A DNA stretch of 64,000 nucleotides from assembly GCF_002196855.1 (NCBI RefSeq), contig NZ_NIPW01000004.1:186001-250000 (forward strand), written 5' to 3'. The translations under genes were made by a program, and so were the position numbers. Numbering within the stretch: position 1 is the stretch's first letter; every line of letters begins with the position of its first letter. This document shows, piece by piece, positions 1 through 8,740 of the stretch. The notes below the pieces were generated by a model. The model was not told the DNA's origin, ran no database searches, and saw only the letters and a list, made by a program, of their open reading frames with translations. The DNA comes from Haematobacter genomosp. 1 (GTDB lineage Bacteria; Pseudomonadota; Alphaproteobacteria; Rhodobacterales; Rhodobacteraceae).

Positions 1-1
1 C

Positions 2-1153
2 TACAAATGCGCGCTGGTGCAGATCCCCTTTGGCGGCTCCAAGGGCGGGCTCTGCATCGACCCCCGCGAATGGGAGGAGCACGAGCTGGAGCGGATCACC
101 CGCCGCTTCGCCTACGAACTCATCAAGCGCGACCTCATCAATCCGTCCCAGAACGTCCCCGCCCCCGACATGGGCACGGGAGAGCGGGAGATGGCGTGGA
201 TCGCCGACCAGTATGCGCGGATGCATACCACCGACATCAACGCCGCCGCCTGTGTCACCGGCAAGCCTGTCCATGCGGGCGGTATTGCCGGGCGGGTGGA
301 GGCGACAGGGCGCGGCGTGCAATACGCGCTCCGTGAATTCTTCCGCTACCCGGAGGATGTGCGGCGCGCGCATCTCTCCGGCGGGCTGGACGGCAAGCGG
401 ATCATCGTCCAGGGCCTCGGCAACGTCGGCTTTCACGCCGCGCAGTTCCTGTCGCTGGAAGACGGCGCGAAGATCACCGGCATCATCGAGCGGGACGGTG
501 CGATCTATTCGGAAGACGGGCTGGACGTGCTTTCCGTCAAGGAGTGGATCAGCCGGCAGGGCGGCGTGAAGGGCTATCCCTTCGCAACCTTCATCAGCGA
601 CGGATCCAAGCTTCTGGAGACGGAGTGCGATATCCTGATCCCCGCCGCGATGGAGGGCGTCATCAATCTCGACAATGCCGCGCAGGTGAAAGCGCCCCTG
701 ATCGTCGAGGCTGCGAACGGCCCGATCACCGCGGGGGCGGACGAAATCCTTCGGCAGAAGGGCGTCGTGATCCTGCCCGACATGTATGCCAATGCCGGCG
801 GGGTCACGGTGTCCTATTTCGAATGGGTCGGGAACCTTTCGCACATCAAGTTCGGCCGGATGGAACGGCGGCAGGAGGAGGCGCGTCACCGTCTGCTCGT
901 CGATGAGCTTGAGCGGCTCGCCGCGGACAAGGGCCTGGACTGGACGCTGTCGCCCGGCTTCAAGGAGCAGTATCTCCGCGGCGCGGGAGAGATCGAGCAT
1001 GTGCGCTCGGGTCTCGATGACACGATGCGCGAGGCTTACCAGTCCATGCGCGAGATCTGGAACGGGCGCGGCGATGTGCATGATCTCCGCATGGCGGCCT
1101 ACATGGTCGCGATCGGGCGGGTCGCGACGGCCTATCGCTCCAAGGGTCTGTGA
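2..1153 (+). CDS. gdhA: Glu/Leu/Phe/Val dehydrogenase, 5' end cut by window
   Basis: NAD(P)-dependent oxidative deamination of glutamate (or reverse amination of 2-oxoglutarate). The reading frame is open from base 2 and 383 residues are visible; the true start lies upstream. The substrate/catalytic lysine segment reads QIPFGGSKGGL near the visible N-terminus, with Ser where many homologues have Ala. A Rossmann motif GLGNVG follows at about visible residue 140. The C-terminal half has the family's NAGGVTVSYFEW signature. Glutamate is the most likely substrate from overall similarity, but leucine or phenylalanine dehydrogenases share the fold, so the cofactor and substrate are inferred. A TetR-family gene faces it convergently 18 bp downstream. 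Confidence 0.9.
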   Translation, partial: YKCALVQIPFGGSKGGLCIDPREWEEHELERITRRFAYELIKRDLINPSQNVPAPDMGTGEREMAWIADQYARMHTTDINAAACVTGKPVHAGGIAGRVEATGRGVQYALREFFRYPEDVRRAHLSGGLDGKRIIVQGLGNVGFHAAQFLSLEDGAKITGIIERDGAIYSEDGLDVLSVKEWISRQGGVKGYPFATFISDGSKLLETECDILIPAAMEGVINLDNAAQVKAPLIVEAANGPITAGADEILRQKGVVILPDMYANAGGVTVSYFEWVGNLSHIKFGRMERRQEEARHRLLVDELERLAADKGLDWTLSPGFKEQYLRGAGEIEHVRSGLDDTMREAYQSMREIWNGRGDVHDLRMAAYMVAIGRVATAYRSKGL

Positions 1154-1171
1154 TCCTGCAAGGGCGGTAGT

Positions 1172-1780
1172 TCAGGAGTTGGGGGCGTTCATCGCCCCCA
1201 CTGTTCCATGGGCCAGCCCGGTGTAAAGCCGGGTGACGCCTTCCCTGCTCAACCGTCCGCCAGAGCGATACCAAGTGTTGACCCCTGTCAGCATCGCGAT
1301 GAGCGCAAGCGTGGTGACACGCGTATCGGCGATACGAAAGACCCCGGCCCTTACGCCTTCGGACAGGATCGCTTCCAGGGCATCCTCATATCGGCGGCGC
1401 AGGCCCTCTATCAGTGCGAAGTTCGCCGGCTCCAGACTGCGGAGTTCCATGTAGGAGACGAAAACCGCTTCCGGGCGGTCGAGGTTGAAACGCAGGTGGA
1501 ACGCGACGAAGGCATCGAGTCGCGCGCGGGGATCACTCCCAAAGGGCGCTTCCCTCTCCCAGGCAGAGAGGATGTCCTGCATATGCGTATGCATGAGGTC
1601 GAACAGCAGGGTCTGCTTGTCAGGAGTGTAGAGATAGAGTGCACCCGCCTGCACACCCACCTCCGCCGCGATCCGCCGCATGGAGACGGCGGCATAGCCT
1701 TCGGCCGCGAAAAGACGCAGCGCGGCATCCTGCAAACGCTGGCGGGTGATGTCGGATCGGGAACCTGTCGTGCGCGCCAT
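1172..1780 (-). CDS. TetR/AcrR family transcriptional regulator
   Basis: A 202-residue one-component repressor. The N-terminal helix-turn-helix covers roughly residues 10-55 (RLQDAALRLFAAEGY, then MRRIAAEVGV and GALYLYTPDK); the rest is a helical ligand-binding domain of unknown ligand. An upstream TTG (1816) would add 12 residues, but that extension runs straight through an 18-bp palindrome that looks like the operator. The ATG at 1780 is therefore chosen. It is not divergent from a clear enzyme or transporter gene, so its regulon cannot be named from context; autoregulation is the simplest inference. Confidence 0.9.
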   Translation of the reverse strand: MARTTGSRSDITRQRLQDAALRLFAAEGYAAVSMRRIAAEVGVQAGALYLYTPDKQTLLFDLMHTHMQDILSAWEREAPFGSDPRARLDAFVAFHLRFNLDRPEAVFVSYMELRSLEPANFALIEGLRRRYEDALEAILSEGVRAGVFRIADTRVTTLALIAMLTGVNTWYRSGGRLSREGVTRLYTGLAHGTVGAMNAPNS

Positions 1781-1793
1781 GCGTTCAGCCTTA

Positions 1794-1811
1794 ACTGAAC
1801 AATCGTTCAGT
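1794..1811. promoter_or_regulatory. Palindromic operator upstream of tetR-type gene
   Basis: Perfect 7-bp inverted repeat ACTGAAC / GTTCAGT separated by AATC, 14 bp upstream of the regulator's ATG. Size, symmetry and position fit a TetR-family operator, so binding by the adjacent regulator is inferred. Confidence 0.65.
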
Positions 1812-1830
1812 TCCAAGCCGATGCTGTGCC

Positions 1831-1928
1831 AGGTCTGCGTGGTCAGGTCTGCGTGGTCAGGTCTGCGTGGTCAGGTCTGCGCGGTCAGGTCTGCGCGGGC
1901 AGGTCTGCGCGGGCAGGTCTTCGCGATG
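1831..1928. repeat. 14-bp tandem repeat (minisatellite), about 7 copies
   Basis: Seven head-to-tail 14-bp units. Copies 1-3 are identical (AGGTCTGCGTGGTC), copy 4 changes T to C, copies 5-6 read AGGTCTGCGCGGGC, and copy 7 is degenerate. The gradient of variants from one end to the other fits slippage or unequal exchange. The 14-bp period is not a multiple of three. It lies between the TetR operator and the lipoprotein gene. Confidence 0.9.
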
Positions 1929-2094
1929 TCGGGCCGGTGCGTGGTCAGGCCGGCGCGATGACACGCCAATTCGCTGTCTGGCCGGCGGGATGGCAGACCG
2001 ATGCGCTGGAAGCGCGCTCGCCCTTCGGCTTGCACAGCCTTGCGGCCCATGCGACTCTGACACCGGCGCATGTGAAACCTTCCCGGAGAACGCC

Positions 2095-2358
2095 TTGCCA
2101 ATCCGCCCGCCCCTTCTGCTGGTTGCACTCGCCGCAGGCCTGCTTTCCGCGTGCAGCCCGCCGGATGCGCCCGAGATCCGCACATTGGGAAGCGCGGAGG
2201 CCAGGCGCGAGCCCTACCCGGAGATCGTGCCCACAGGCCCGCTGCTTGCGCAGGCAACAACGCGCGTCACCCCGGACGATACCGCTCAGGTGCAGGCGGC
2301 CGGAGCGGAGACTGCGCGCCGGGCGCGATTGCTGCAAAACCGCAACCTCGACCAATAG
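2095..2358 (+). CDS. Small lipoprotein of unknown function
   Basis: An 87-residue reading frame starting with TTG at 2095, preceded at a proper distance by a CGGAGA ribosome-binding site. The first 20 residues form a lipoprotein signal with lipobox LLSAC, so Cys is about residue 19 of the precursor. The mature part is short and polar, rich in Ala, Arg and Thr, with no recognisable domain. It precedes hom by 120 bp in the same direction. A longer frame from 1867 exists, but it would read through the tandem repeats and hide the signal peptide internally. Function unknown; probably outer- or inner-membrane anchored. Confidence 0.65.
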   Translation: MPIRPPLLLVALAAGLLSACSPPDAPEIRTLGSAEARREPYPEIVPTGPLLAQATTRVTPDDTAQVQAAGAETARRARLLQNRNLDQ

Positions 2359-2478
2359 CCCGATGCGCGAGGTGGATGTGCAGCGACGCCACGCCTCCGC
2401 CTGCGCATAAAGCGGGCGTTGCGGTAGCCTCTGCAAGCCGCTAACAGACGCGGGCTGGATTTTGCACTGGAGGATACC

Positions 2479-3765
2479 ATGACCACGCCCCTGCGCCTCG
2501 GCCTCGCCGGACTCGGCACCGTCGGCACCGGCGTGATCCGCATTATTCAGACGCATCCCGACCTCATTACGGCGCGCGCGGGGCGCCCGGTCACGATCTC
2601 CGCCGTTTCGGCGCGCGACCGCAAGCGCAACCGGGGCGTCGATCTCTCGGGTTACACCTGGGAGGATGATCCCGTGGCGCTGGCCCGCCGGGACGATGTG
2701 GATGTCGTGGTGGAAGTGATGGGCGGGTCCGATGGCCCCGCGAAGGCCGCGACCGAAGCGGCCATCGCCGCGGGCAAGGATGTCGTGACCGCAAACAAGG
2801 CTCTGCTCGCCCATCATGGTCAGGAACTGGCCAGGCAGGTGGAAGCCGCGGGAACGGCGCTCCGGTTCGAAGCGGCCGTCGCTGGCGGCATCCCCGTCAT
2901 CAAGGCACTGACCGAAGGCCTTGCGGGCAACGAGATCAAGCGCGTGATGGGCGTGATGAACGGCACCTGCAACTACATCCTGACCCGGATGGAAAGCGCG
3001 GGGCTCCCTTATGAGACGGTGTTCGAGGAGGCCCGCGCGCTCGGCTATCTGGAGGCGGATCCGAGCCTCGACGTGGATGGGATCGACGCGGGGCACAAGC
3101 TCTCGCTCCTCTCCGCCATCGCATTCGGAACCGAGGTGGACTTTGATTCGGTGGAGCTGGAAGGCATCGGCCAGATCTCCATCGACGACATCCGGCATGC
3201 CGGAAACCTCGGCTTCCGTATCAAGCTTCTGGGCGTGGCACAGATGACGGGCCGCGGGCTGGAGCAGCGGATGACGCCCTGCCTCGTCCCCGCGCAAAGC
3301 CCGCTGGGCCAGCTCGAGGGCGGCACCAACATGGTTGTGCTGGAGGGCGATGCCGTGGGCCAGATCGTACTCCGCGGCCCCGGCGCCGGCGAAGGGCCGA
3401 CCGCTTCCGCAGTCATGGGCGACGTGATCGACATTGCCCGCGGCGTGCGGATCCCGCCTTTCGGCCGCCCGGCAAGCAGCCTGACACACGCCATTCCGGC
3501 CAAGGCCGCCGTGCCTGCGCCCTACTACCTGCGCATGACGCTTCTGGACAAACCCGGCGCGCTGGCCCGGATTGCCACGCAACTGGGCGACGCGGGGATC
3601 TCCATCGACCGGATGCGCCAGTATGGGCATAGCGAGCCGACCGCGCCGGTCGTCATCGTCACCCATCGCACCATGCGCGATTCCATCGACGTGGCGCTCG
3701 CAGGATTCCGCGATACCGGCGTCGTCGTGGGCGAGCCCGTGGCCATCCGGATCGAGGCGGTCTGA
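2479..3765 (+). CDS. hom: Homoserine dehydrogenase
   Basis: Reduces L-aspartate semialdehyde to homoserine with NAD(P)H, the branch point to threonine, methionine and isoleucine. The 428 residues give the usual three-part monofunctional enzyme: Rossmann domain with GLAGLGTVGTG at residues 8-18, the catalytic domain containing AGGIPVIKAL and GVMNGTCNYI, and a C-terminal ACT domain from about residue 350 (YYLRMTLLDKPGALARI) for feedback control. It starts with ATG 8 bp after a GGAGGA site. A strong intrinsic terminator 32 bp downstream separates it from glpX. Confidence 0.97.
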   Translation: MTTPLRLGLAGLGTVGTGVIRIIQTHPDLITARAGRPVTISAVSARDRKRNRGVDLSGYTWEDDPVALARRDDVDVVVEVMGGSDGPAKAATEAAIAAGKDVVTANKALLAHHGQELARQVEAAGTALRFEAAVAGGIPVIKALTEGLAGNEIKRVMGVMNGTCNYILTRMESAGLPYETVFEEARALGYLEADPSLDVDGIDAGHKLSLLSAIAFGTEVDFDSVELEGIGQISIDDIRHAGNLGFRIKLLGVAQMTGRGLEQRMTPCLVPAQSPLGQLEGGTNMVVLEGDAVGQIVLRGPGAGEGPTASAVMGDVIDIARGVRIPPFGRPASSLTHAIPAKAAVPAPYYLRMTLLDKPGALARIATQLGDAGISIDRMRQYGHSEPTAPVVIVTHRTMRDSIDVALAGFRDTGVVVGEPVAIRIEAV

Positions 3766-3796
3766 AAGACCCCTTCCGCCGCCATGTCCTGCCGGC

Positions 3797-3830
3797 AAGG
3801 CTGCCTCTCCCCCGAGGCAGCCTTGTTTCT
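3797..3830 (+). terminator. Intrinsic terminator after hom
   Basis: Perfect 11-bp stem AAGGCTGCCTC / GAGGCAGCCTT with a six-base loop, followed by GTTTCT. It ends 60 bp before glpX, so glpX-recJ probably has its own promoter or depends on read-through. Confidence 0.85.
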
Positions 3831-3889
3831 GCGCCTGCACGGGGATAAACCAATGGCACCGAACAACGAACCGCAAGGGGACAGGCCGA

Positions 3890-4852
3890 ATGGCGAATGA
3901 TGTTGAGTTCCACGACCGCATGCTTTCTCTGGGCCTCGCCCGCGTGTCGGAGGCGGCGGCCATCGCGTCCGCCCATCTCGTCGGCAGGGGGGATGAGAAG
4001 GCCGCGGACCAGGCCGCCGTCAACGCCATGCGGAACCAGCTCAACATGCTCGACATCGCCGGGACGGTGGTGATCGGCGAGGGGGAGCGGGACGAGGCCC
4101 CGATGCTCTATATCGGCGAGAAAGTCGGCACCGGCAAAGGGCCGGCAGTTGACATCGCGCTCGACCCGCTCGAAGGCACGACGCTGACGGCGAAGGACAT
4201 GCCCAACGCGCTCACCGTGATCTCCATGGCGCCCGCGGGCACGCTTCTGCACGCGCCGGACACCTATATGGAGAAGCTCGCCATAGGCCCGGGCTATGAG
4301 ACGAACATCGTCACGCTCGCCATGTCGCCCACCGAACGGATCGAGCGGCTGGCGAAGGCGAAGGGCGGCAAGCCCTCCGACATCACCGCCTGCATCCTTG
4401 AGCGCGACCGCCATCAGGATCTCATCGCCGAGGTTCGTGCGACGGGCGCGGCGATCCGGCTCATCACGGACGGCGACGTTGCGGGGGTGATCCATTGCGC
4501 GACGCCCGGCAGCGGGATCGACATCTACATGGGCTCGGGCGGCGCGCCGGAAGGCGTTCTCGCCGCCTCTGCGCTCAAATGCCTGGGCGGTCAGTTCTAC
4601 GGGCGGCTGCTGTTCCGCAATGACGACGAAATCGGACGGGCGCGGAAGGCCGGGATCGACGACCTCGACCGCGTCTATCAGCGCGACGACCTTGTCACGG
4701 CCGACGTGATCTTCGCCGCTACCGGCGTGACGGACGGCAACCTCGTCCACGGGATCAAGCGCGAAATCGGCTTCATCACCACCGAAACCATCCTCATGCG
4801 GTCCAAGACCGGCTCCGTCCGCCGGATGAGCTACCGCAACCCGGTGAAGTGA
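3890..4852 (+). CDS. glpX: Fructose-1,6-bisphosphatase class II
   Basis: Hydrolyses fructose 1,6-bisphosphate to fructose 6-phosphate in gluconeogenesis; in some relatives also sedoheptulose 1,7-bisphosphatase of the Calvin cycle. The 320-residue length is normal for GlpX. Metal and substrate motifs are GEGERDEAPM at residues 63-72 and DPLEGTT about 25 residues later. The start is ATG 3890, after AAGGGG. The frame stays open far upstream, but that part is out of frame with hom and would cross the terminator. It overlaps recJ by four bases, which suggests translational coupling. Confidence 0.96.
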   Translation: MANDVEFHDRMLSLGLARVSEAAAIASAHLVGRGDEKAADQAAVNAMRNQLNMLDIAGTVVIGEGERDEAPMLYIGEKVGTGKGPAVDIALDPLEGTTLTAKDMPNALTVISMAPAGTLLHAPDTYMEKLAIGPGYETNIVTLAMSPTERIERLAKAKGGKPSDITACILERDRHQDLIAEVRATGAAIRLITDGDVAGVIHCATPGSGIDIYMGSGGAPEGVLAASALKCLGGQFYGRLLFRNDDEIGRARKAGIDDLDRVYQRDDLVTADVIFAATGVTDGNLVHGIKREIGFITTETILMRSKTGSVRRMSYRNPVK

Positions 4853-6606
4853 CCGACGCGGCGGCCCTCCTCCGCCCCGCCTTCCTTGGCGTCGAGCGGT
4901 CCGCGACCGGGCGGCGCTGGGTCGGTCCCGGGATAGAGGAGGACCGCCTCGCCGAAGCGATGACGCAGGCCACGCGCCTGCCTCTACCCCTCTGCCGGGT
5001 GCTTGTCCGGCAAGGGGTGACGGCCCAGGATGCCGCGCTTTACTGCGCCCCCGCACTCCGCGACCTGCTCCCCGATCCGCTCAGCCTCCGCGATATGGAG
5101 CTGGCCGCGCGGCGCTTTCTCGCCGCGCTGAAACGACGGGAGCGGATCGCCGTCTTTGCCGATTATGATGTGGATGGCGGCTCCTCCGCCGCGCTGCTCA
5201 TCACATGGCTGCGGCATTTCGGCCATCCCGCCACGCTCTACATTCCCGACCGGATCGAGGAAGGCTATGGCCCCAATCCGCCCGCGATGCGGAAATTGGC
5301 GGAGGGGCACGATCTCATCGTCTGCGTGGATTGCGGGACGCTGTCGCATGAGGCGATCTCTGCCGCCGCCGGGACGGATGTCGTGGTGCTCGATCACCAT
5401 CTCGGCGGTGAGACGTTGCCCGACGCGCTGGCCGTCGTGAACCCGAACCGGCAGGATGAGAGTGGCGATCTGAGCCACCTCTGCGCGGCCTCCGTCGTGT
5501 TCCTGATGCTGGTGGAGGCCAATCGCCAGCTCCGGGGCGAGGGCGTCAGCGGGCCGGACCTGATAGCCCTGCTCGATCTCGTGGCACTTGCTACGGTTGC
5601 CGACGTGGCGCCGCTTGTCGGCGTGAACCGGGCCTTTGTTCGACAGGGGTTGAAAGTCATGGGGCGGCGGGAGCGGACGGGGCTCACCGCGCTCGCCGAT
5701 GTCGCGCGGATGGACCAGGCCCCGACCCCCTATCACCTCGGCTTCCTGCTCGGCCCGCGCGTGAATGCGGGCGGGCGGATCGGCGCGGCCGATCTGGGGG
5801 CGCGGCTGCTTGCGACGGATGACCCGCATGAGGCAGAGGCGCTTGCCGCGCGGCTCGACGCGCTCAATACCGAGCGGCGGGACATCGAAGCCCGGGTGAG
5901 GGAAGCCGCCCTTGCCCAGGCCGAGGCGCGAGGACTTGACGGGCCGCTCGTCTGGGCCGCGGGCGAAGGCTGGCATCCCGGCGTGGTCGGTATCGTGGCA
6001 GCCCGCCTGAAGGAGGCGACCAACCGCCCCGCTGTCGTGATCGGGCTGAGTGCCGGAGAAGGCAAGGGATCGGGGCGGTCCATCGCGGGCGTCGATCTGG
6101 GCGCAGCGATTCATCGTGTCGCCTCGGAAAGGCTGCTGCTGCGCGGCGGTGGGCACAAAATGGCCGCTGGCCTGACGGTGGATCCCTCCCGCATGGAAGA
6201 GGCAATGGCGCGGCTGGGAGAGTTGCTGGCCCGTCAGGGTGCAGGAACGATGGGGCCGGCAGATCTGAAGCTGGATGGCCTTCTGACCTCCGGCGCGGCG
6301 ACGATCCAGATGATCGGGGAGATGGAAACCGCAGGGCCCTTTGGCGCGGGCGCCCCGGCCCCGAGATTCGCTTTTCCCGACCAGAGGGTGTCATCGGTGA
6401 AAGTCTTCGGCAACGGCCACATGCGCGTGCGGTTTTCTGACGGAACGGGAACGGTGGAGGGTATCGCCTTCAGCGCCGCGGGAACTGCTCTGGGAGATGC
6501 GCTGAAGGAAGGCTCCCGCCTGCATGTTGCGGGGCGTGTCGAAGTGGATGAATGGCAAGGGCGGCAGCGGGTGCAACTTCGCCTCGAAGATGTGGCCCAG
6601 CCATGA
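4849..6606 (+). CDS. recJ: Single-stranded-DNA-specific exonuclease RecJ
   Basis: 5'-3' ssDNA exonuclease used in recombination and mismatch or base-excision repair. The 585 residues contain the DHH-family core: DYDVDG near residue 105, the DHH motif in VVVLDHHLGG near residue 180, then the DHHA1 region with the glycine-rich GGGHKMAAG near residue 435, and a C-terminal OB-type domain. The start is GTG 4849 inside the glpX stop (GTGA overlap). glpX-recJ therefore reads as one unit. Slightly longer than E. coli RecJ, nothing missing. Confidence 0.95.
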   Translation: MTDAAALLRPAFLGVERSATGRRWVGPGIEEDRLAEAMTQATRLPLPLCRVLVRQGVTAQDAALYCAPALRDLLPDPLSLRDMELAARRFLAALKRRERIAVFADYDVDGGSSAALLITWLRHFGHPATLYIPDRIEEGYGPNPPAMRKLAEGHDLIVCVDCGTLSHEAISAAAGTDVVVLDHHLGGETLPDALAVVNPNRQDESGDLSHLCAASVVFLMLVEANRQLRGEGVSGPDLIALLDLVALATVADVAPLVGVNRAFVRQGLKVMGRRERTGLTALADVARMDQAPTPYHLGFLLGPRVNAGGRIGAADLGARLLATDDPHEAEALAARLDALNTERRDIEARVREAALAQAEARGLDGPLVWAAGEGWHPGVVGIVAARLKEATNRPAVVIGLSAGEGKGSGRSIAGVDLGAAIHRVASERLLLRGGGHKMAAGLTVDPSRMEEAMARLGELLARQGAGTMGPADLKLDGLLTSGAATIQMIGEMETAGPFGAGAPAPRFAFPDQRVSSVKVFGNGHMRVRFSDGTGTVEGIAFSAAGTALGDALKEGSRLHVAGRVEVDEWQGRQRVQLRLEDVAQP

Positions 6607-6653
6607 AAAAGGCGCGGGACCAAGCCCGCGCCAGCTTCTCCAAAGAGGTGATC

Positions 6654-6914
6654 CTATCGCGCTCCGCGAAACATTCGCGCCAGCGCGATAAGAATGCATG
6701 CGCCAATCACGCCAGCAACGAGATAGCCCAGCCATCCGCCAAAACCGACACCCAGGAAACCGAGCAAGAAACTGGCAACTGCCGCACCGACGATACCAAG
6801 TATGACGTTCAGAAAAACGCCTGTATCGCTTTTCATAAGGGCAGATGCGGCCCAACCGGCGATGCCGCCTATGATGATCGCTGCGATCCAGCCGACCTGA
6901 GCAGAACCTTCCAT
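6654..6914 (-). CDS. GlsB/YeaQ/YmgE family stress-response membrane protein
   Basis: An 86-residue, almost wholly hydrophobic and glycine-rich protein with three predicted membrane helices (about residues 5-24, 32-54 and 57-77). The GGIAGWAASALMK start and the GxxG pattern are typical of the transglycosylase-associated (YeaQ) family. Members are induced by general stress; no enzymatic role is proven. A TCCTCC-complement site lies just before the ATG. Together with the next gene it forms a pair of small envelope stress proteins. Confidence 0.9.
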   Translation of the reverse strand: MEGSAQVGWIAAIIIGGIAGWAASALMKSDTGVFLNVILGIVGAAVASFLLGFLGVGFGGWLGYLVAGVIGACILIALARMFRGAR

Positions 6915-6948
6915 CCATTCCTCCTAGCCTGAAGGGCGAGAATTCGGC

Positions 6949-6965
6949 GGTCTTTCACAAAGACC
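6949..6965. terminator. Short hairpin between two small stress genes
   Basis: Perfect 7-bp stem GGTCTTT / AAAGACC with loop CAC, in the 91-bp gap between the DUF883 gene and the GlsB-type gene. No uridine tract follows on either strand, so it may be an mRNA-stabilising or weak terminator structure. Confidence 0.35.
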
Positions 6966-7005
6966 GATCTGGCCGCCACGCAGATCGGAAGAGCCTGATC
7001 GGAGG

Positions 7006-7296
7006 TTACCAGTGATCTTCGGCGGAGGAACGGCCTGCAAGATACCCAAGGCCAAGGCAGGTCAGCGCCACGACCGACAGAACCGTCGCGGCGCTGCCCG
7101 GGTTCTCGCGGGCCACGTCACCCATGACGCGCGCCTGGGTGCGGAATTGCTTCGCCGCTACCTGCGCATGATCCTGCGCCACATCGTAAAACTCGTGTCC
7201 ACGCTCTGACAGATCGCCGCGCAGGCTTTGCAGCTGCTGCTGCAGGTCGGAAATCTGGCTCTCGATCGAGCGGCGGATATCATCGGTCTTGGTCAT
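7006..7296 (-). CDS. DUF883 (ElaB/YqjD-like) membrane protein
   Basis: A 96-residue protein with a long amphipathic, coiled-coil-like N-terminal two-thirds (SIESQISDLQQQLQSLRGDL) and one C-terminal membrane helix at about residues 69-88, ending in a short charged tail. This is the ElaB/YqjD/YgaM arrangement. E. coli members are stationary-phase, tail-anchored inner-membrane proteins that bind ribosomes. ATG 7296 is chosen because a TCAGGAG site lies 6 bp before it; an upstream in-frame start lacks one. Confidence 0.85.
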   Translation of the reverse strand: MTKTDDIRRSIESQISDLQQQLQSLRGDLSERGHEFYDVAQDHAQVAAKQFRTQARVMGDVARENPGSAATVLSVVALTCLGLGYLAGRSSAEDHW

Positions 7297-7374
7297 CGGC
7301 TTCTCCTGAGGGAGCATTTGTTCTGCGGGGCCAACGCAGAACACCGAAGACGGTTCCCGTCCCTTAGAGCGATT

Positions 7375-8319
7375 TCAGCGGCGGACGCGCGCCTCGATCA
7401 CCTTCCAGATCGCCTCCGCCGTATTCGTGCCGTCGAATCGCTCAAGTTCCTGGATCCCTGTCGGCGAGGTCAGATTGATTTCCGTGAGCCAGTCGCCGAT
7501 GACATCTATTCCCACGAAGATCTGCCCCTTCTCATGCAGGGTCGGCCCGATGGCCGCGCAAATCTCCCTGTCCCGCTCCGTCAGGGCGACTTTCTCCGGC
7601 CTGCCGCCGACATGCATGTTGGAACGTGTTTCCCCCGCCTGCGGCACCCGGTTGATCGCGCCGACCGGCTCTCCGTCCACAAGAATGATCCTCTTGTCAC
7701 CCTTCGCCACGGCGGGGAGGAATTTTTGGACGATCAGCGGCTCCCGCGAGAATCCCGTGAACAGCTCATAGAGCGAGGAGAGGTTCCGGTCATTCTCGTC
7801 CAGCCGGAACACCCCCGCGCCGCCATTGCCGTAGAGCGGCTTCAGGATGACATCCCCATGGTCTGCCTTGAAGGCCCGGATCGTGTCCAGATCGCGGGCA
7901 ATGGCGGTCGGCGGCGTCAGGTCGGGAAACTGGAGCACCAGCAGCTTTTCGGGCGCATTCCGCACCCAGAAGGGATCGTTGACCACCAGCGTTCCGGGAT
8001 GGATGAGGTCCAGCAGATGGGTCGTGGTGATATAGGCCATGTCGAAGGGCGGATCCTGCCGGAGCCAGACCACGTCGAAGTCGGAAAGCCGTACATCCTC
8101 CAGATCGCCAAGCGTGAAGTGATCACCCTTCACGCGGCGAACCGTAAGGGGATACCCCTTCGCCCTGACCTCTCCCTCCCGGAAGTAGAGTTTGTCCGGG
8201 GTATAATAGAACAGCCGGTGACCGCGCTTCTGCGCCTCCTCCGCAATGCGGAAGGTGCTGTCCGCATCGATGTTGACCGGACCGATCGGGTCCATCTGGA
8301 TGGCGACGTTCAGGGTCAT
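7375..8319 (-). CDS. gshB: Glutathione synthetase
   Basis: ATP-dependent ligation of gamma-glutamylcysteine and glycine to glutathione in the cytoplasm. At 314 residues it is the size of E. coli GshB. It starts [12 protein letters not shown], the typical N-terminus, and carries the ATP-grasp features [15 protein letters not shown] around residue 150 and the C-terminal [14 protein letters not shown] metal/ATP site. It is the third gene of rsmI-yraN-gshB on the minus strand, 66 bp after yraN. Start ATG 8319 is preceded by GGGAGA. Confidence 0.96.
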   Translation of the reverse strand: MTLNVAIQMDPIGPVNIDADSTFRIAEEAQKRGHRLFYYTPDKLYFREGEVRAKGYPLTVRRVKGDHFTLGDLEDVRLSDFDVVWLRQDPPFDMAYITTTHLLDLIHPGTLVVNDPFWVRNAPEKLLVLQFPDLTPPTAIARDLDTIRAFKADHGDVILKPLYGNGGAGVFRLDENDRNLSSLYELFTGFSREPLIVQKFLPAVAKGDKRIILVDGEPVGAINRVPQAGETRSNMHVGGRPEKVALTERDREICAAIGPTLHEKGQIFVGIDVIGDWLTEINLTSPTGIQELERFDGTNTAEAIWKVIEARVRR

Positions 8320-8385
8320 GCCTGTCTCCCGAGAAGCTTCTGCCCCTGAATGACGCAAGCCCGGCTGCGATGCAATCGGCCCGCC

Positions 8386-8739
8386 TCAGGCCATCAGCGC
8401 GTTTTGCAGCGTTTCGACACGACCCGTGGCATCCACGAGCGCAACGTCGAAGCGGGAAGGAGAGGACAGGCCCGCTGGCAAATGCGAAAGGTATTCCTCC
8501 GCCGCGCGCAGCAGCCGCATGCTCTGCCGGGGTCCAAGACGTTCGGCTGCGCGCGCGATGGTCGCCGCCCTTTTCACCTCGACGAAAATCACGTCCTCCC
8601 CCTGCTGGAAGATAAGGTCGATCTCTCCCGCACGCCCGCGCCAGCGTTCTGCAAGGCAGCGTGCGCCCAGCTGACTATAATGCCGAAGGACAGAAGCCTC
8701 CGCCGCCAGCCCCGAGTGATATCGCGTTGCGCCGTCCAT
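8386..8739 (-). CDS. yraN: UPF0102 (YraN) family nuclease-like protein
   Basis: A 117-residue protein with the PD-(D/E)xK-like core of the UPF0102 family: RGRAGEIDLIF then DVIFVEVKRA, i.e. the E-x-D and E-V-K residues of an endonuclease-like active site. Its biochemical activity is not established in the family. ATG 8739 is one base beyond the rsmI stop codon, so the two are coupled. An upstream frame extension overlaps rsmI and is ignored. The rsmI-yraN pairing next to an lpoA-like gene matches the E. coli rsmI/lpoA-yraN neighbourhood. Confidence 0.9.
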   Translation of the reverse strand: MDGATRYHSGLAAEASVLRHYSQLGARCLAERWRGRAGEIDLIFQQGEDVIFVEVKRAATIARAAERLGPRQSMRLLRAAEEYLSHLPAGLSSPSRFDVALVDATGRVETLQNALMA

Positions 8740-8740
8740 G

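Noticed and set aside
1781-1816. TTG start adding 12 residues to the TetR protein
   Set aside because: The extension would be encoded by the operator palindrome and has no family similarity.
1945-4056. 703-residue open frame on the minus strand over hom
   Set aside because: It lies antisense to a clear homoserine dehydrogenase, has no ribosome site or domain, and is a typical shadow frame of GC-rich codon usage.
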